A stretch of 64,000 nt of DNA, taken from contig CANTUR010000009.1 in assembly GCA_947683625.1 (NCBI GenBank), positions 9,809,501-9,873,500 of the forward strand, read 5' to 3'. The notes below the pieces were generated by a model that did no database searches, was not told the origin of the DNA, and saw only the letters and a list, made by a program, of their open reading frames with translations. Position numbers and translations under genes: made by a program. Shown piece after piece: positions 36,225 through 48,260 of this stretch. The DNA comes from Mallotus nudiflorus (Eukaryota > Streptophyta > Magnoliopsida > Malpighiales > Euphorbiaceae). The first letter of the stretch is position 1; each line of letters begins with the position of its first letter.

Positions 36225-36356
36225 ATTGAATAAGTTTAACAATATAATTGGTTTCGGTTTATTTGATTTAAGTTATTTCTATTTTAAATTTGAATGTTTA
36301 TTTATTTGTTTGTTTTCTATTATTATTTATTTTATTTTAATTCATTGTTTTAGTGG

Positions 36357-38161
36357 ATGCATAATACTCGAAAAACAAGGACATATCCTCTCATTTTCAT
36401 TCCAAAACTTACACAGTTTGAAAGAGAAAATAAAAGGCATTCTCAAGAAAAATCAAGTCTCATGGGAGAACAACGAGAAGAAGAAAGAACACTTTTAGAT
36501 TTTTTCATGCGAGGTCTAGATGGTACACAACAAAAGTATTACTAGGCCAACAATCAACGCCAACAATTTTGAGATTAAACTGGCCTTGCTTCAAATGATC
36601 CAATCAAGTGTTCAATTTTAAGGCTTGTTAAATGAAGATCCTAATGCTCATATTGCTAATTTTCTGGAATTATACGACACATTCAAGTACAATGGGGTGT
36701 CAGATGATGTTATATATTTGAGGCTCTTTCCACTCATATTAAAGGACAGAGCTAAAACATGGTTAAACTCACAGCCACCAACTTCAATCACTACATGGGA
36801 TCAATTGGCAAAAAAAACAATATTTGATGCATACCATCAATAACATATCATCAAACGTAGCAAAGATTATTAATGATATCACTACCTTTCAATAATTTGA
36901 TATGGAATCCTTGAGTGATGCATGGGAAACTTTTAAAGAGTTGCTAAGGAGTTGCCCTCATCATGGGTTGCCAAGGGATGTGCTCATCAAAACTTTTTAT
37001 AATGGTATTACCTAGTCCAGTAGAGACACCATTGATGCAGCTACTGGAGGTTCATTGATGCAAAAAATAGTTGGGACTGCATTTTCATTTCTAGAAGAGA
37101 TGGCAAATAATAATTGTCTTTAGCCATCAAACCGTCAAAATCCACCAATACAAGGAGGCAGAATTAGGGTAGACAAGGTGATAGCCCTTCAAGCTCAGAT
37201 TGTTGCATTGACAATATCACCAATAAAAATAATCCAGCCCCTTCAGGTGAAAGTTGTATTTTATTGGGTTACTCTAATAATGAATTTAGTGTTTTTGATG
37301 CAGTTATGATGGGAGATGGATACCAAGGGCAAGTCAACTTTGTTGGGAATCAAATTTAAGGAAAACAGCATAATAATCCATTCTCAAAAATTTACAATCT
37401 GGGATGGAGGAATCACCTAAATTTTTCTTAGAACAACAATAATAATTTGCTTCCCCAAGGTCTTCATAACAACATGAAAAGGCAAGCACCTATAGGTTTT
37501 TGACAACCTTATCAAGATAGTATGGCCTCAATGGAAAATAAATTATATAAATTTTTAGAAGCTATGTCCAACAAAATGAGCCATCAAGATGAAAATTAAA
37601 AATATATAGAGGCCAAATTTGATCAGATAGCTAAAAATCATTCATCTTTAATTCATTATATTGAGGTACAGTTAGGACAGCTTGCTAATATAGTAGCACA
37701 AAGGAATCAAGGGAATTTTCCAAGCAATACTGAACTAAATCCAAGGGAGTAGCTGAAAGCGATTATAGTAAGAAGTGGCAAAGTGATATGATCAGGAGAT
37801 GGACTTAAGAAATTAGAAGTCAAAACTCAAGAAAATAAAATTCAAAATGATTATGATGACTATAAAGAAGGCAAAGGGCAACAAGCAAAGGGCAGTGATA
37901 TGAAAAAGTAACTATCTATGCCAAATTCACATAAATATGAGACAAGGCTGCCTTTTCCATAAAGATTGAAGAAGCCCAATGATTAAAAGAAGTTTTCTAA
38001 GTTTTTAATCCTTTTGTTGATGCTCTTGCAGAGATGCCAACATACGCTAAATATCTTAAGGATATTATCACTAACAAAAGGAGATGGGATAACAACTAGA
38101 TTATGGAATTAATAATGACCTGTAGTTCCATCATCATTCATAAAATACCAACTAAATTAAA
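36357..38161 (+). pseudogene. gag: Athila-like gag (unit C, broken)
   Basis: The ATG is at 36357 and the gag-domain fragment 36625-36843. It has the 26 bp that unit A lacks. Confidence 0.85.
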
Positions 38162-41100
38162 AAACCATGGAGTTTTACTCTTCCTTGTGTAGTTAGTGCT
38201 CAAGAATTTCCTAAATGTTTATATGATTTGGGTGCAAGTATTAACCTTATGCCATTTTCTCTTCTTAGGAAATTACAGCTCAGTGAATTAACCCCTACGA
38301 ATATGACTTTGCAACTTACAGATCACTCTTTAAAGAAACCACATATGATCGTTGAGGAAATTTTTGTTAAGGTAGACAAATTTATCTTTCTTATGGATTT
38401 TATACTTTTGGATTTTAAAGATGATAGTAAATGTCCTATAATTCTTAGGAGACCATTTTTAAATACTGGGAGAGCAATCATAGATGTCCATAAAAGGAAA
38501 ATCACTTTTAGGGTTGGTAATGAGAGTGCAGAATTTATGATACCTAGATTGATGAAATACCCAATTGAAGAGGAATTTTGCATGAGAGTGGAAGTTGTAG
38601 ATGAGTGTGTGAGGGAGGTGAATTTGAATAAAGAAATTATTGATAAAATTTTGGAATGTGAAGTAGACAATGAAACCTCACAAGAAGCTACTTTGTTAAG
38701 CTTAAAATTTTAGTTTATACTGACAACCCCACTCCCCTATTTATGGTTAAACCACCCAAACTAGAGCTTAAACCATTACCTACCCATTTGAGATACACCT
38801 TTATAGGGGAGGGAAACACTTTACCCATTATCATTTCCAATAAACTATCTATTGAACAAGCGAAAAGGGTATGTGAGATAGTAAGAAATAGGGTGAAGAC
38901 CATTAGGTGGCAAATTTTAAACATTAAAGTGATTAACTATTTAATTGTCATGCATAAAATCCATATGAAAGAGGGCAGTAGAGCTATCATAGAGAGACAA
39001 AGGCACTTGAATATGAATATGAAGGAGGTGGTCAAGAAAGAGATTATCAAGATATTAGATGCATGCATTATCTACCCAATTTGTAATAGTGAGTGGGTAA
39101 GCCTAGTGCAGTGTGTACCAAAAAAAGAGTGGAATGACTATTGAGGAAAATGAGGTGAGCTAATTTTGAGGAGGATGGCTGATGGGTGGAGGGTATGTAT
39201 AGATTACCAAAAATTGAACTTAGCCACAAGGAAGGACCATTTTCCTTTACCATTCATTGACCAAATATTGGAAAGGATAGCAGGGCATGCATACTACTGT
39301 TTCCTAGATGGCTATTCGGGTTAGAATAAGGTTTTTATTTTTCTAGAGGACCAGGTGAATACAATATTTACATGCCCATATGGAACTTTCACTTATCGAC
39401 GTATGCCTTTCGGACAGTGCAATGCGCAAGCTACTTTTCAGAGATATATGAAAACTATTTTTTTTTATCTAATCAATAACATCATATAGGTATTTATGGA
39501 TGATTTTTCTATTTTTGGTGATTCTTTTGAATTATGTTTGTCTAACCTTGACAAGGTCTTGAAAAGATATGAAGAGGCTAACCTTGTTCTTAACTAGGAA
39601 AAGTGCCATTTTATAGTAAAGGAAGGGTTAGTCCTTGGTCATAAGATTTTGAGTGCAGGGATTAAGATAGATAGAGCTAAAATAGAAATTATAGAGAAGC
39701 TACCAACTCCAACAACAGTCAAGGGAGTTCGAGGATTTCTAGGACATGCCAGTTTTTACAGGCATTTCATTAAAAAAGTTTCTTTAATTGCTAAGCCTTT
39801 AACTTAATTGTTAGTTAAAGATGCTCCTTTTGATTTCAATAATAATTTTTTAAATGCTTTTAATAGGTTGAAGGAGGCTTTAGTGTCAACCTTAATTATT
39901 TCACCTATGGATTGGGCACTTCCTTTTAAGATCATGTGTGATGCAAATGACCATACTATAGGGGCAGTGCTTAGTCAAAGGAAAGAAAACAAGCTTCATG
40001 TCATAAACTATACAAGCAGAACTCTTATAGAAGCTCAATTGAACTACACCACAACTGAGAAAGGGATGATGGTTATGGTTTTTGCTATTGATAAATTCAT
40101 ATCTTACTTACTTGGTTCAAAGGTTATTTTTTTTCATTGATCATGCAATAATAAAATATCTCATGGCTAAGAAGGATGCAAAACCACATCTTATTTGATG
40201 GGTGTCACTTTTACAAGAGTTTGACTTAGATATAAAAGACAAAAAAGGTTTTGAGAATGTTGTAGCTGACCATATGTCCAGGTTAGAGGGTTATGAACAA
40301 GTGAGGCAAGAAGAGGATATCAATGATGAATTTCTTGATGCTTTATTACTAGTAGTCCAACATTTTAGTGCTCCATGGTTTGTAGACATTGCTAATTATT
40401 TAACATGTGGAGTGCTGCCTCCAGATCTTTCCTAGCAACAAAGGAAGCATTTCATTTATAAGCTAAAGCATTATTTATGGGTGGATCCATTTCTATACAA
40501 GATTTATTGAGATGGGTTGATTAGGAGTTGTGTTCCAGAAGTTAATATGTTAGAAATTTTGTCTCATTGTCATGATTCTATGTATGGTGGGCATTTTGGA
40601 GCAAGAAAAACTACTGAAAAGGTGTTACAGAGTGGATTTTTCTAACCTAATTTATTTAAAGATACTAAGGATTATGTGGAACACTGTGATAGATGTCAAC
40701 GACATAGGAATATCTCCAAGAGGAATGAAATGTCACTCACACCAATTCAAGAAGTGGAGATTTTTTACATTTGGGGATTAGATTTTATGGGTCCTTTTCC
40801 ATCATCTTTTAGGAACCAATATATCTTGGCTGGAGTAGACTATATGTCTATGTGGGTGGAAGCCATTCCTTCACCTATAAATGATGCCAAAGTGGTGATA
40901 AGATTTTTCAAGAAATTGCTCAGTAGATTTGGAGTACCTCGAGTTGTAATTAGTGATTGAGGCTCACACTTTTGCAACAAGCAGTTTGAGTTACTACTTA
41001 AAAGGTATGGAGTTCACCACAAAGTTGCTACCTCATATCATCCTCAAACCAGTGGGCAAGTGAAGGTCACTAATAGGGAAATAAAGAAAATTTTAAAGAA

Positions 41101-41665
41101 AATAGTGGGCTCTTTAAGGAAAGATTAGGTATCTAAATTGGATGATGCTTTATGGACATATTGTACAACATTCAAAACTCCAATTGGTATGTCTCCTTAC
41201 TGATTAGTTTTTAGGAAAGCTTATCATTTTTCGGTGGAGCTTGAACATTAAGCTTATTGGGCCATTAAGGCACTAAACTTTGATATGGAGGCAGTAGGTG
41301 AAAAACATTTGTTATATCTCAATGTATTGCATGAGTTTCGATTTTAAGGATATGAGAACACCAAGCTTTTTAAGGAGAAAACAAAACAATGGCATGATGC
41401 TCATATTCTTAAGAAAGAATTCAAAACTAATGATCTTGTTCTTTTATTCAATTCTAGACTGAAATTATTTCTAGGTAAATTAAGATAAAGGTGGAGTGGT
41501 CCATTCAAGGTGTAATTAGTCTTTTCTCATAGTGCACTTGAACTTATAAATTCTCAAGGAGAGTGTCTTTGAATAAATGGGCAGAGGTGCAAAGTTATCA
41601 AGGAGGATTTCTACCTAATGAAAAGAAAATTCTTTTCCTTTATCAACCTCAATGAAATATTTTAG
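38162..41665 (+). pseudogene. pol: Athila-like pol (unit C, broken)
   Basis: Protease 38228-38713, RT about 39140-39810, RNase H 39808-40300, integrase 40530-41630. One extra T in the run at 40127-40134 shifts the RNase H frame only in this copy (the frame from 39808 ends early at 40140). Confidence 0.92.
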
Positions 41666-41797
41666 TTTTTGTCATTCTAAATACCTAAAAATTAGCATTT
41701 TATTATTATGCTTATTATTTTCTTTCATCATTTTATTTTTTTTAGTGTTAGTTTTTTTATTAATCTTTGTCTTATGAATTACAGTTTTCTTTTGAAA

Positions 41798-41802
<5 letters not shown>

Positions 41803-41875
<73 letters not shown>
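41803..41875. repeat. (TA)n microsatellite, about 36 repeats (unit C)
   Basis: The longest of the four alleles. Confidence 0.98.
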
Positions 41876-41877
<2 letters not shown>

Positions 41878-42361
41878 CACATTGTTGACTATTATCTTCT
41901 GATTCATACTAAAGTTATTACAAGTCAATATGAGTTAAGGGCACCAGCTACTCATAAATGCTACCATTTATGAAATCTAGTAGAAGATAATGCATCGATT
42001 CCTATCCCTAGGATTAAAAACATTGAGAATGAAGACAATTCTACTACAATTGATAATAATGGTTGGTGAAGAGTCTTAAAAAAACTAAAGGTCATAGAAA
42101 AAAAATGGATGATAAGTTAGAAGCCATAGAGAAGAAAATAGTCAACCAAAATAATGAAATAAATTATTAGTTTTTCTATTTAAGGAAAGAAATTTTTTAC
42201 CATAATTTTAAGCTCACCAAGTACATTGAATTGTTAGGTTTTAAACTGCCTTCACCACCATCTTCAGCAAAATCACCATCTTAGGGGAGTGTTTTCTCTT
42301 TATCTCATTTTTATTTTATTTCATTTAGATTTATTGTGTTTTGTTATATAACACACTTATG

Positions 42362-42403
42362 TTTCACATTGAGGGCAATGTGAAATTTAAGTATGGGGGG
42401 GGG
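42362..42403 (+). promoter_or_regulatory. Hairpin plus polypurine-like G-run (unit C)
   Basis: Stem 42362-42385, G-run 42395-42403, about 0.9 kb before the true polypurine tract. Confidence 0.6.
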
Positions 42404-42893
42404 AGGTGCATTTTACATAAGCATAACATTTAGAGTGTATGTTTTATTTTACATTTGATGTGTTTTATTTTTCTTATTTTATTTTAATTTATTTTATTGA
42501 GTTTTTATTGCAATGTATTCATGCATGGGGAAAGAATATAAGTAACTATCTCATATCTCTGATGCTTGCAACTTATCAATCTCATGAACTTGGCACATTA
42601 GTATAGTTTTCTTGATTAATTGATTTAATCTCCATTTAATATTTGATTTAATTTTTCAAAGAATTATAAGCAATCTCTCTTTTTAAATGTGTAAATGTGA
42701 ATAATTTAAGATGAACTAGAAAAATAGCAGGTTGGATAGCTTGAGTCATTGGAATTTCTTAAATTTGAAAAAAAAAATTATTGTGGAATGGAGCTGAAAT
42801 CTTTTATTCAAATTTATTTATTTTCATTTACTTCAATGCTCTTCGAATAATACAAGTACCCTAAAAGGGCCTTCTAGAGGGTTCCGCACTGAG

Positions 42894-43284
42894 TAATGCC
42901 GGAAAGGTAAGGGAATTCTGATGATTGGAACATCCACAAGAAATTAAATTAAAAAATACTAATAATAATAATAAAATAATTTTTTGTCTTGTTAAAGGTA
43001 ATTCTAATAAAAGAGTTGTCTGACTTATTTTCTTTCTTTGTGAATCTTGATTTATGAACATTTTTATATTCGACGTGAGAGTTTGTTTTCAACTTGGTAA
43101 TTTTTATACATGTACTTGATTATAGGTTGTTTGTTTTGTTTTTATAATTTAAATCTTATGTTTGGTAGAGATTTTGTTAATTGGTCAAGTTAAAATTGAT
43201 TAATGTGTTAAGTCCATGTTATTAATACGTATTGTTCTCATTCCCTTGCTTGACGACAAGCAGGAAGTTAAGTGTGGGGGTATT
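42894..43284 (+). other. Athila-like 3' end, single copy outside the array
   Basis: Unique sequence joining the array edge to the 3' LTR. No reading frame is recognised. It ends with a 6-bp hairpin (TGCTTG ACGA CAAGCA) and the polypurine tract. Confidence 0.7.
43264..43284 (+). promoter_or_regulatory. Polypurine tract of the Athila-like element
   Basis: GAAGTTAAGTGTGGGGG followed by TATT and then the LTR start TGATTATG. It would prime plus-strand DNA synthesis. A short hairpin lies directly upstream. Confidence 0.8.
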
Positions 43285-44580
43285 TGATTATGTGTTAAGT
43301 GTAGTATTTTTTTATGTTGATTTAATTATGTTTATAGTATTTATTGTTACAATTGGTTAGAATTTAGTTATTTCTATATTTATTATGAATTAAGTAATGT
43401 GCTTGGCTTTCTTTTAAAATAAATTTTATATGAATTGTTGAATCAAACTTTATAAATAATGATGATGGTGGAGCATGCAATTATGGCAATAATATGCACT
43501 TATGGTGGAATATGCAATTATGGCAAGAGACATATAATGATAGTGGCAGAGTATGCAATTATGGCAAGAGATATATAATGATTACGGTGGAGCATGCAAT
43601 CATGGCAAGAGACATGCAATCATGGCAAGAATATGCAATGATGAGAGACACGCAATGATGTAGAAAACATCATTATAAAAGAAGAATAAAATAAATAATA
43701 AGAGGAATTGATATAAGTGGTAAAGAATGCATTATGGAGAGGAGAATATAACCTAAAGAAAATCTTGTAATGGAAGAAGGGTTGGAGAGCAAGAGAAGAA
43801 TTCTTTAAAAAAAGAGTTCATTATTTCCTTCTTTACATTTTAGTTCTTAATATATTTTATTTTTGAATTTGGGATGACTAATATTATATCTAGTTAATTT
43901 TATTTATGTTTGGGATTTTTGGACTTATTTTAATTTAAGTTGATTTATAGTTATTGGTTTTTTCCTTTAATTTACATTAAGCATTCATTAAGCTTAATTG
44001 CTTGTGATTTGACCATTCATAATTGATTTTTAATTAAGGTTAATTATTGGGAAATATTAATCTTAATAGAAATATGAATGCTTGATCAATTGATTTAAGT
44101 CTAGAGATAACTTAAATTATTTTAATCTTAATTAGTAGTACTTCATAATTTATTTACTAAATTTGATTAGGTTTTAATTTAACAAGAATTAGTTAAAGCC
44201 TTTTCAATTAATAGGAATAAATTAAGTAATTTTTACTTAAGAAAGATTAATTACTACCTCTAAAATCTCAAGAATTGCAATAGAAAGAAAGACTAATTTC
44301 TTGAGATTGGCTTAATTAAAATATAGTGATACAATTCCTAACGTTATTTTATCATTTACTTGTTAAAATTTATTTGCTTGTTATATTTCTAAGTTAATTG
44401 ATTTTATATTTAATTTCAATTTTGGTTATTAAAATTTAGCAATTTTAATTCACTTAATTTTTATTTCTTAAACAAGTTAAAAACAAAATTAATAGTTGGA
44501 TAAATATTTAATACTTGTAGGATCGACATGTATTTATTCTATATTACTTGACAAAATCATATGCTTGCAAGAACCAATCA
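43285..44580 (+). repeat. Athila-like 3' LTR (1296 bp)
   Basis: TGATTATGTG to CCAATCA, then the GGAAT duplication. Compared by eye with the 5' LTRs it carries many substitutions and small indels (for example an insertion at 43305-43316), so the insertion is old. Confidence 0.92.
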
Positions 44581-44585
44581 GGAAT
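44581..44585. repeat. Target-site duplication GGAAT, right copy
   Basis: First bases of the F-box pseudogene's 5' half. Confidence 0.87.
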
Positions 44586-45150
44586 CATCATCAAGAATAT
44601 CCCATAAATTATAAATCAAATGATCTTGTAATGTAGTGATATCTTAGGATCAAACACCAAACAAACACAATGCCATTCATTATCAAGGACTTATGGTATC
44701 TTAAATTGTCCAGTGGTGTGATTGCACAGATATTGAAAAAATCAATATCCTTCAAAAGGCTTCTCACTACAGTATAGTAAACCATTGTAGGACTATGGTA
44801 TATTTGATTAAGAGGCATTAAAACAATGTTGGACAATAATGCCACCTCTGACAAAAGTAAAGTTAAAAGAATAATTCAGAGGGATTACTTGAAATTTGGA
44901 GGTAGGAGGATAGTAGTAATCATCGATGAAGAGAATAGTGGGTTTAGGATTATCACAAGTTTGATGTAATAGAAAGTGAGAAGCACAAATTGTGGATCAG
45001 AAATCAAACAAAGCCACTATTTGGATATGCATTTGAACTTTATCAATGGCTTTGTAGGTAGTCGGATGAGAATTTCTGTTAAAAGATCTTCAATTTGGGC
45101 TACCTTTGCCACTGACATAGTCATTCATATTTCACCTATAGATTTGTTTT
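44581..45150 (-). pseudogene. 5' half of the dead F-box paralogue
   Basis: It aligns throughout to 7547-8147 of the intact gene, from the middle of the F-box-associated domain back through the F-box (45020-45110) to near the start codon. Substitutions are frequent and several frames are broken (the longest minus-strand piece is 44609-44854). Homology carries on into the upstream region. With 34611-34915 it makes one gene split by the Athila element. Confidence 0.9.
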
Positions 45151-45434
45151 TTTTAGTTAAAAGAAATAATAATAATAACAATTTATCAAAACTAACAATA
45201 TGTTATGTTTAATAATAATAATAATATAACAATAGCATGGAAAGAATGTGATCTATTTGTCTAATGTTACATTCATAGCATATAAGGAGACATGTAAATT
45301 TACTAAAATATTTTGCTTCATTATTAATAAATTGGATAATTTGGTAAAACCTCAATTCTAATTTAATTTATCTTAAAATTTCTATTCTAACTAGATTTGT
45401 TCACCTATTACATACAAGTAGGAATTCAGTAACT
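45151..45434. other. Diverged upstream region of the dead F-box paralogue
   Basis: It resembles 8170-8450 (shared AAGAATGTGATCTATT, GGAGACATG, TTTACTAAAATATTTT), showing that the promoter region was part of the original F-box gene duplication. It is cut off by the LINE insertion. Confidence 0.8.
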
Positions 45435-45446
45435 TATTCATTTACT
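45435..45446. repeat. LINE target-site duplication TATTCATTTACT, left copy
   Basis: Identical 12-mer at 51170-51181. In the intact F-box upstream region (near 8446-8455) the related sequence CTCATTTACTAATA is continuous. Confidence 0.85.
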
Positions 45447-45689
45447 TTTTGAGTAAAAGTTGGAGTCTACAAATTAGATAACGCACTAGAAAATTTTAAC
45501 TAGGTTAACACACTCATATCATTGACATCATGCTTCTGTAGTCTAAGAAATATTATTAATAATAACATAAAAAATATTTAGTAATAAGATAGAAGTGGCA
45601 AAAGCCTCACAATAACTAGCAAAACCAAAAATGAACTCTCTAACTATAATCATCATAAATAGCATCATTACAAAAGCTTGGAGTGGAAT

Positions 45690-46090
45690 CCTACTAGATA
45701 AAAGAAGTGGCCAAAACACCATGCTTAGCTAGTACATCAGCGATAATGTTACATTCTCTAAAAATATGAGAAATTATGAATTCCATTTGAGAAACATAAG
45801 ATAAGCATTGATTCCACTATTATCAAGCCATGCGTGGAACCTGATTAGATTTAGCAAGAAATAGTTGAACGACATGTATAGAGTCCCATTGAAACCAAAG
45901 AGAATGCCAACCACGATGCCAAGCTATATTAATAGCCTTTATAGTAGCATAAAGCTTATGAAGAAATCCAAATCTGTGGCCTATAGCAAATGAGAAAGCT
46001 CCTCAAGGTATTACTCTAGCAGTGTGAAAGATACCACATGAATTAGTAGCACTTAGAGACCCTAATGAAGATCCATTTGTGTTAACAATT
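45690..46090 (-). pseudogene. LINE RNase H domain (broken)
   Basis: Minus-strand reading gives WIIVNTNGSSLGS, corresponding to the first catalytic region of plant LINE RNase H (usually VNTDG; the Asp is Asn here), followed by degenerate sequence to a C-terminal ADVLAKHG-type motif near 45715. Confidence 0.75.
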
Positions 46091-46439
46091 ATCCAACTAG
46101 GCAAGGCAGGGTGCCAATAAATGGAGACAATTGCTAGAGCCTTAACAGGAATACCACGAATCCTCAAATAATTTAATGTATAAAACTCATTGATAGAGTT
46201 AAACATATGCCCAACCCAAAAATATTTAGTCTCCTTAATTAGCTGCCAAAGAGTCCATAATGTTCTATGTATATTAGGAGGCTCATGATAAGAAATAATA
46301 GCATTATGACGGTGCCAAATAATCCAAGCCCCATGCATAATAGCAGGCCTTGAGAGAGCTCATAGGTGAGTATTGAAAGAATGAGATATAGTGTCTAAAA
46401 CCATATCAACCAAGGAGGTAGGAATATTAATATGCTAAC

Positions 46440-46720
46440 TAAAAAGATTGGATATCAATTGCCAAACAGTAGCAGCAAAACTGTAGTTAACAAATAAGTG
46501 ATTGCCCTCCTTTAAATGGGATTCACAAAGCACACATTGGGAAGGAAATAAAATGCCATTCTTTTATGGATTGCCATCTATTAGAAGATGCTGAAGCAAA
46601 GCCCTCTAACAAATAAAAGATTTTGATGGAGGAAAAATCTATTTCAAAATAAAAGTGCACCAAGGAATGCAAGGCTGAGAAACTAAGAGAAATATATATT
46701 CTTTTGATAGAATGCATCCC
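46440..46720 (-). pseudogene. LINE zinc-binding region after RT (broken)
   Basis: Minus-strand CVLCESHLKEGNHLFVNYSF (about 46480-46535) resembles the zf-RVT region that follows reverse transcriptase in plant LINEs. Confidence 0.6.
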
Positions 46721-46999
46721 ATCAATACTTTAACTCAAATACAAGTATCTCGATCCTGAAGCAAAGAGCTAATAGCAAGAACGTTATTAGTAACCTCAAT
46801 ATTAAAAATTGAGGCAGATGCCAACCATAAAAAAACTAAAAACAAAAATGAAATTAGTTAAGTGCCTTTGTTCTTTAACATCAATATTCAACTCATTAGC
46901 CAATGTTGGATAAATCCACTATGTGTCTGTTCTAAGAAACCATTTAATGTTTGATTGAATAGAAAGATAAATACCTTTAATTTAATACTAAACTGAAGA

Positions 47000-48260
47000 T
47001 TGCAAATATGTGTCCTTAGGAATACCATAAGGATAGAGAAATCGATCTTTCAATAAAAAGAAAGGATAGTCAAGAGAGACAATCAAATTCCAAGCAAGCT
47101 TGCCAAGTATTGAATCATTAAGAACTTACAAGTGCTTAATGCCAAGACCTCCCTCTTTAACTGGAAGATAAAAAACAGGCCAAGGAATAATTACTAATTT
47201 TCTCTCAGTAATAGAGCTAGTCTAAAGACAATTACACATACACCTCTCAATAGCCTGAATTAAAGAAGATGGCCATTTATAAATTGTAAAGGAATGCAAT
47301 AAAGAGAAGAACTAATTAAATGAGGGCTAGTCTATTAGCCATAGATAAAGAGTTACCATTCCATTTTGCAAATTTATTACAAATTTTATTAGGTATGGGC
47401 TGCAAGTATTTATGCTTAAAAGCATCCATAAATAAAAGCACCCCTAAATAAACAAGGAAAGGAACATCTTCTCATATGTGTCAGATGCTGTATCTTAAGA
47501 ATATGCCTATCAATGATGCAAATGCCATAAAAGATTTCAGACTTGCCCTAACTCACCATTTGACAAAAAATCTTCTTATAAGTATTGAATATGGCATTAA
47601 TATTGCGGATATCCCATAAAGAAGCTTTCTAAAACAAAAAGATATAATTGGCATATAAAAAATTACTAGGGAAAAAGGTGTTCCTTGTATAAATCATCGA
47701 AGGAAAATCCCCCTAAGTAACCTTTAGAGAAAGAAAGCGACTTAGAAAATCCTCTATTAGGCAACATAAAAGATGGGAGAGGGGATCCCCTTATCAAAAT
47801 CCACTAGAACAAGGAAAATAAACATGAAACTTGCCAATGATGAGAACGAAAAGCCTATAAAATAAAAAAATAAAAAAATAAAAAATCCAATCTTTGAACG
47901 ATAATGTAAAACTAAAGGCTTTTAAGACATCTAAAAGAAAACTCCAATCAACTGTATCAAAAGCTTTGCGAATGTCAATTTTGTTAGACATATTGCCACT
48001 AAAGCAAGCTTTATTAAGAGCATTGACTCCCTCTAAAGATCCAACAATGCAAATAGATATATGCCAACCCTTAATAAAACTAAACTATTGAGGATAAATA
48101 ATTTGAGAAGCAATAGAAGCTAACTGGTCTGTAAGGATTTTTGTAACAATTTTAAGGCTAAAATTGTTCAAAATAATAGGGCTGAAATGTTCAACCTGAA
48201 TAGCATCCACAACCTTAAGGATCAAAATCATGTAACAAAAATTAATGCATGAGGTAAGGA
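47000..48260 (-). pseudogene. LINE reverse transcriptase (broken)
   Basis: The clear signature is KIDIRKAFDTVDWSFLLDVL (47920-47985), part of the RT fingers/palm of plant L1 elements. The catalytic YADD box near 47643-47654 reads YANY, so both catalytic aspartates are lost. Stops occur throughout. Confidence 0.88.

Larger units (their letters stand above)
30431..42893. repeat. Tandem segmental duplication, unit C (12463 bp), last in the array
   Basis: Third complete unit. At its right end the Athila sequence does not jump back to the unit start but continues as CACTGAGTAATGCC into unique Athila 3' sequence, so 42893 is the array edge. Private differences include A at 33673, an extra T in the run 40127-40134, T at 40456, and a long (TA)n. 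Confidence 0.96.
41666..42893 (+). other. Athila-like 3' non-coding region up to the array edge (unit C)
   Basis: Equivalent to 4418-5636. It contains the (TA)n tract and the hairpin/G-run at 42362-42403. Confidence 0.6.
34916..44580 (+). mobile_element. Complete LTR-to-LTR Athila-like Ty3/gypsy element (9665 bp) inserted in an F-box gene
   Basis: It runs 5' LTR 34916-36201, primer site, gag, pol, 3' non-coding region, polypurine tract, 3' LTR 43285-44580. It is flanked by GGAAT at 34911-34915 and 44581-44585. It is the only copy in the window with both LTRs, because the tandem duplication breakpoint (42893) cut the others before their 3' end. It is non-autonomous now: gag and pol carry many stops. 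Confidence 0.93.

Noticed and set aside
1..42893. The array as a pure assembly stutter
   Set aside because: Each unit has private substitutions, indels and (TA)n lengths, and the last unit passes into unique sequence through a different joint. Raw reads would still be needed to fix the copy number.
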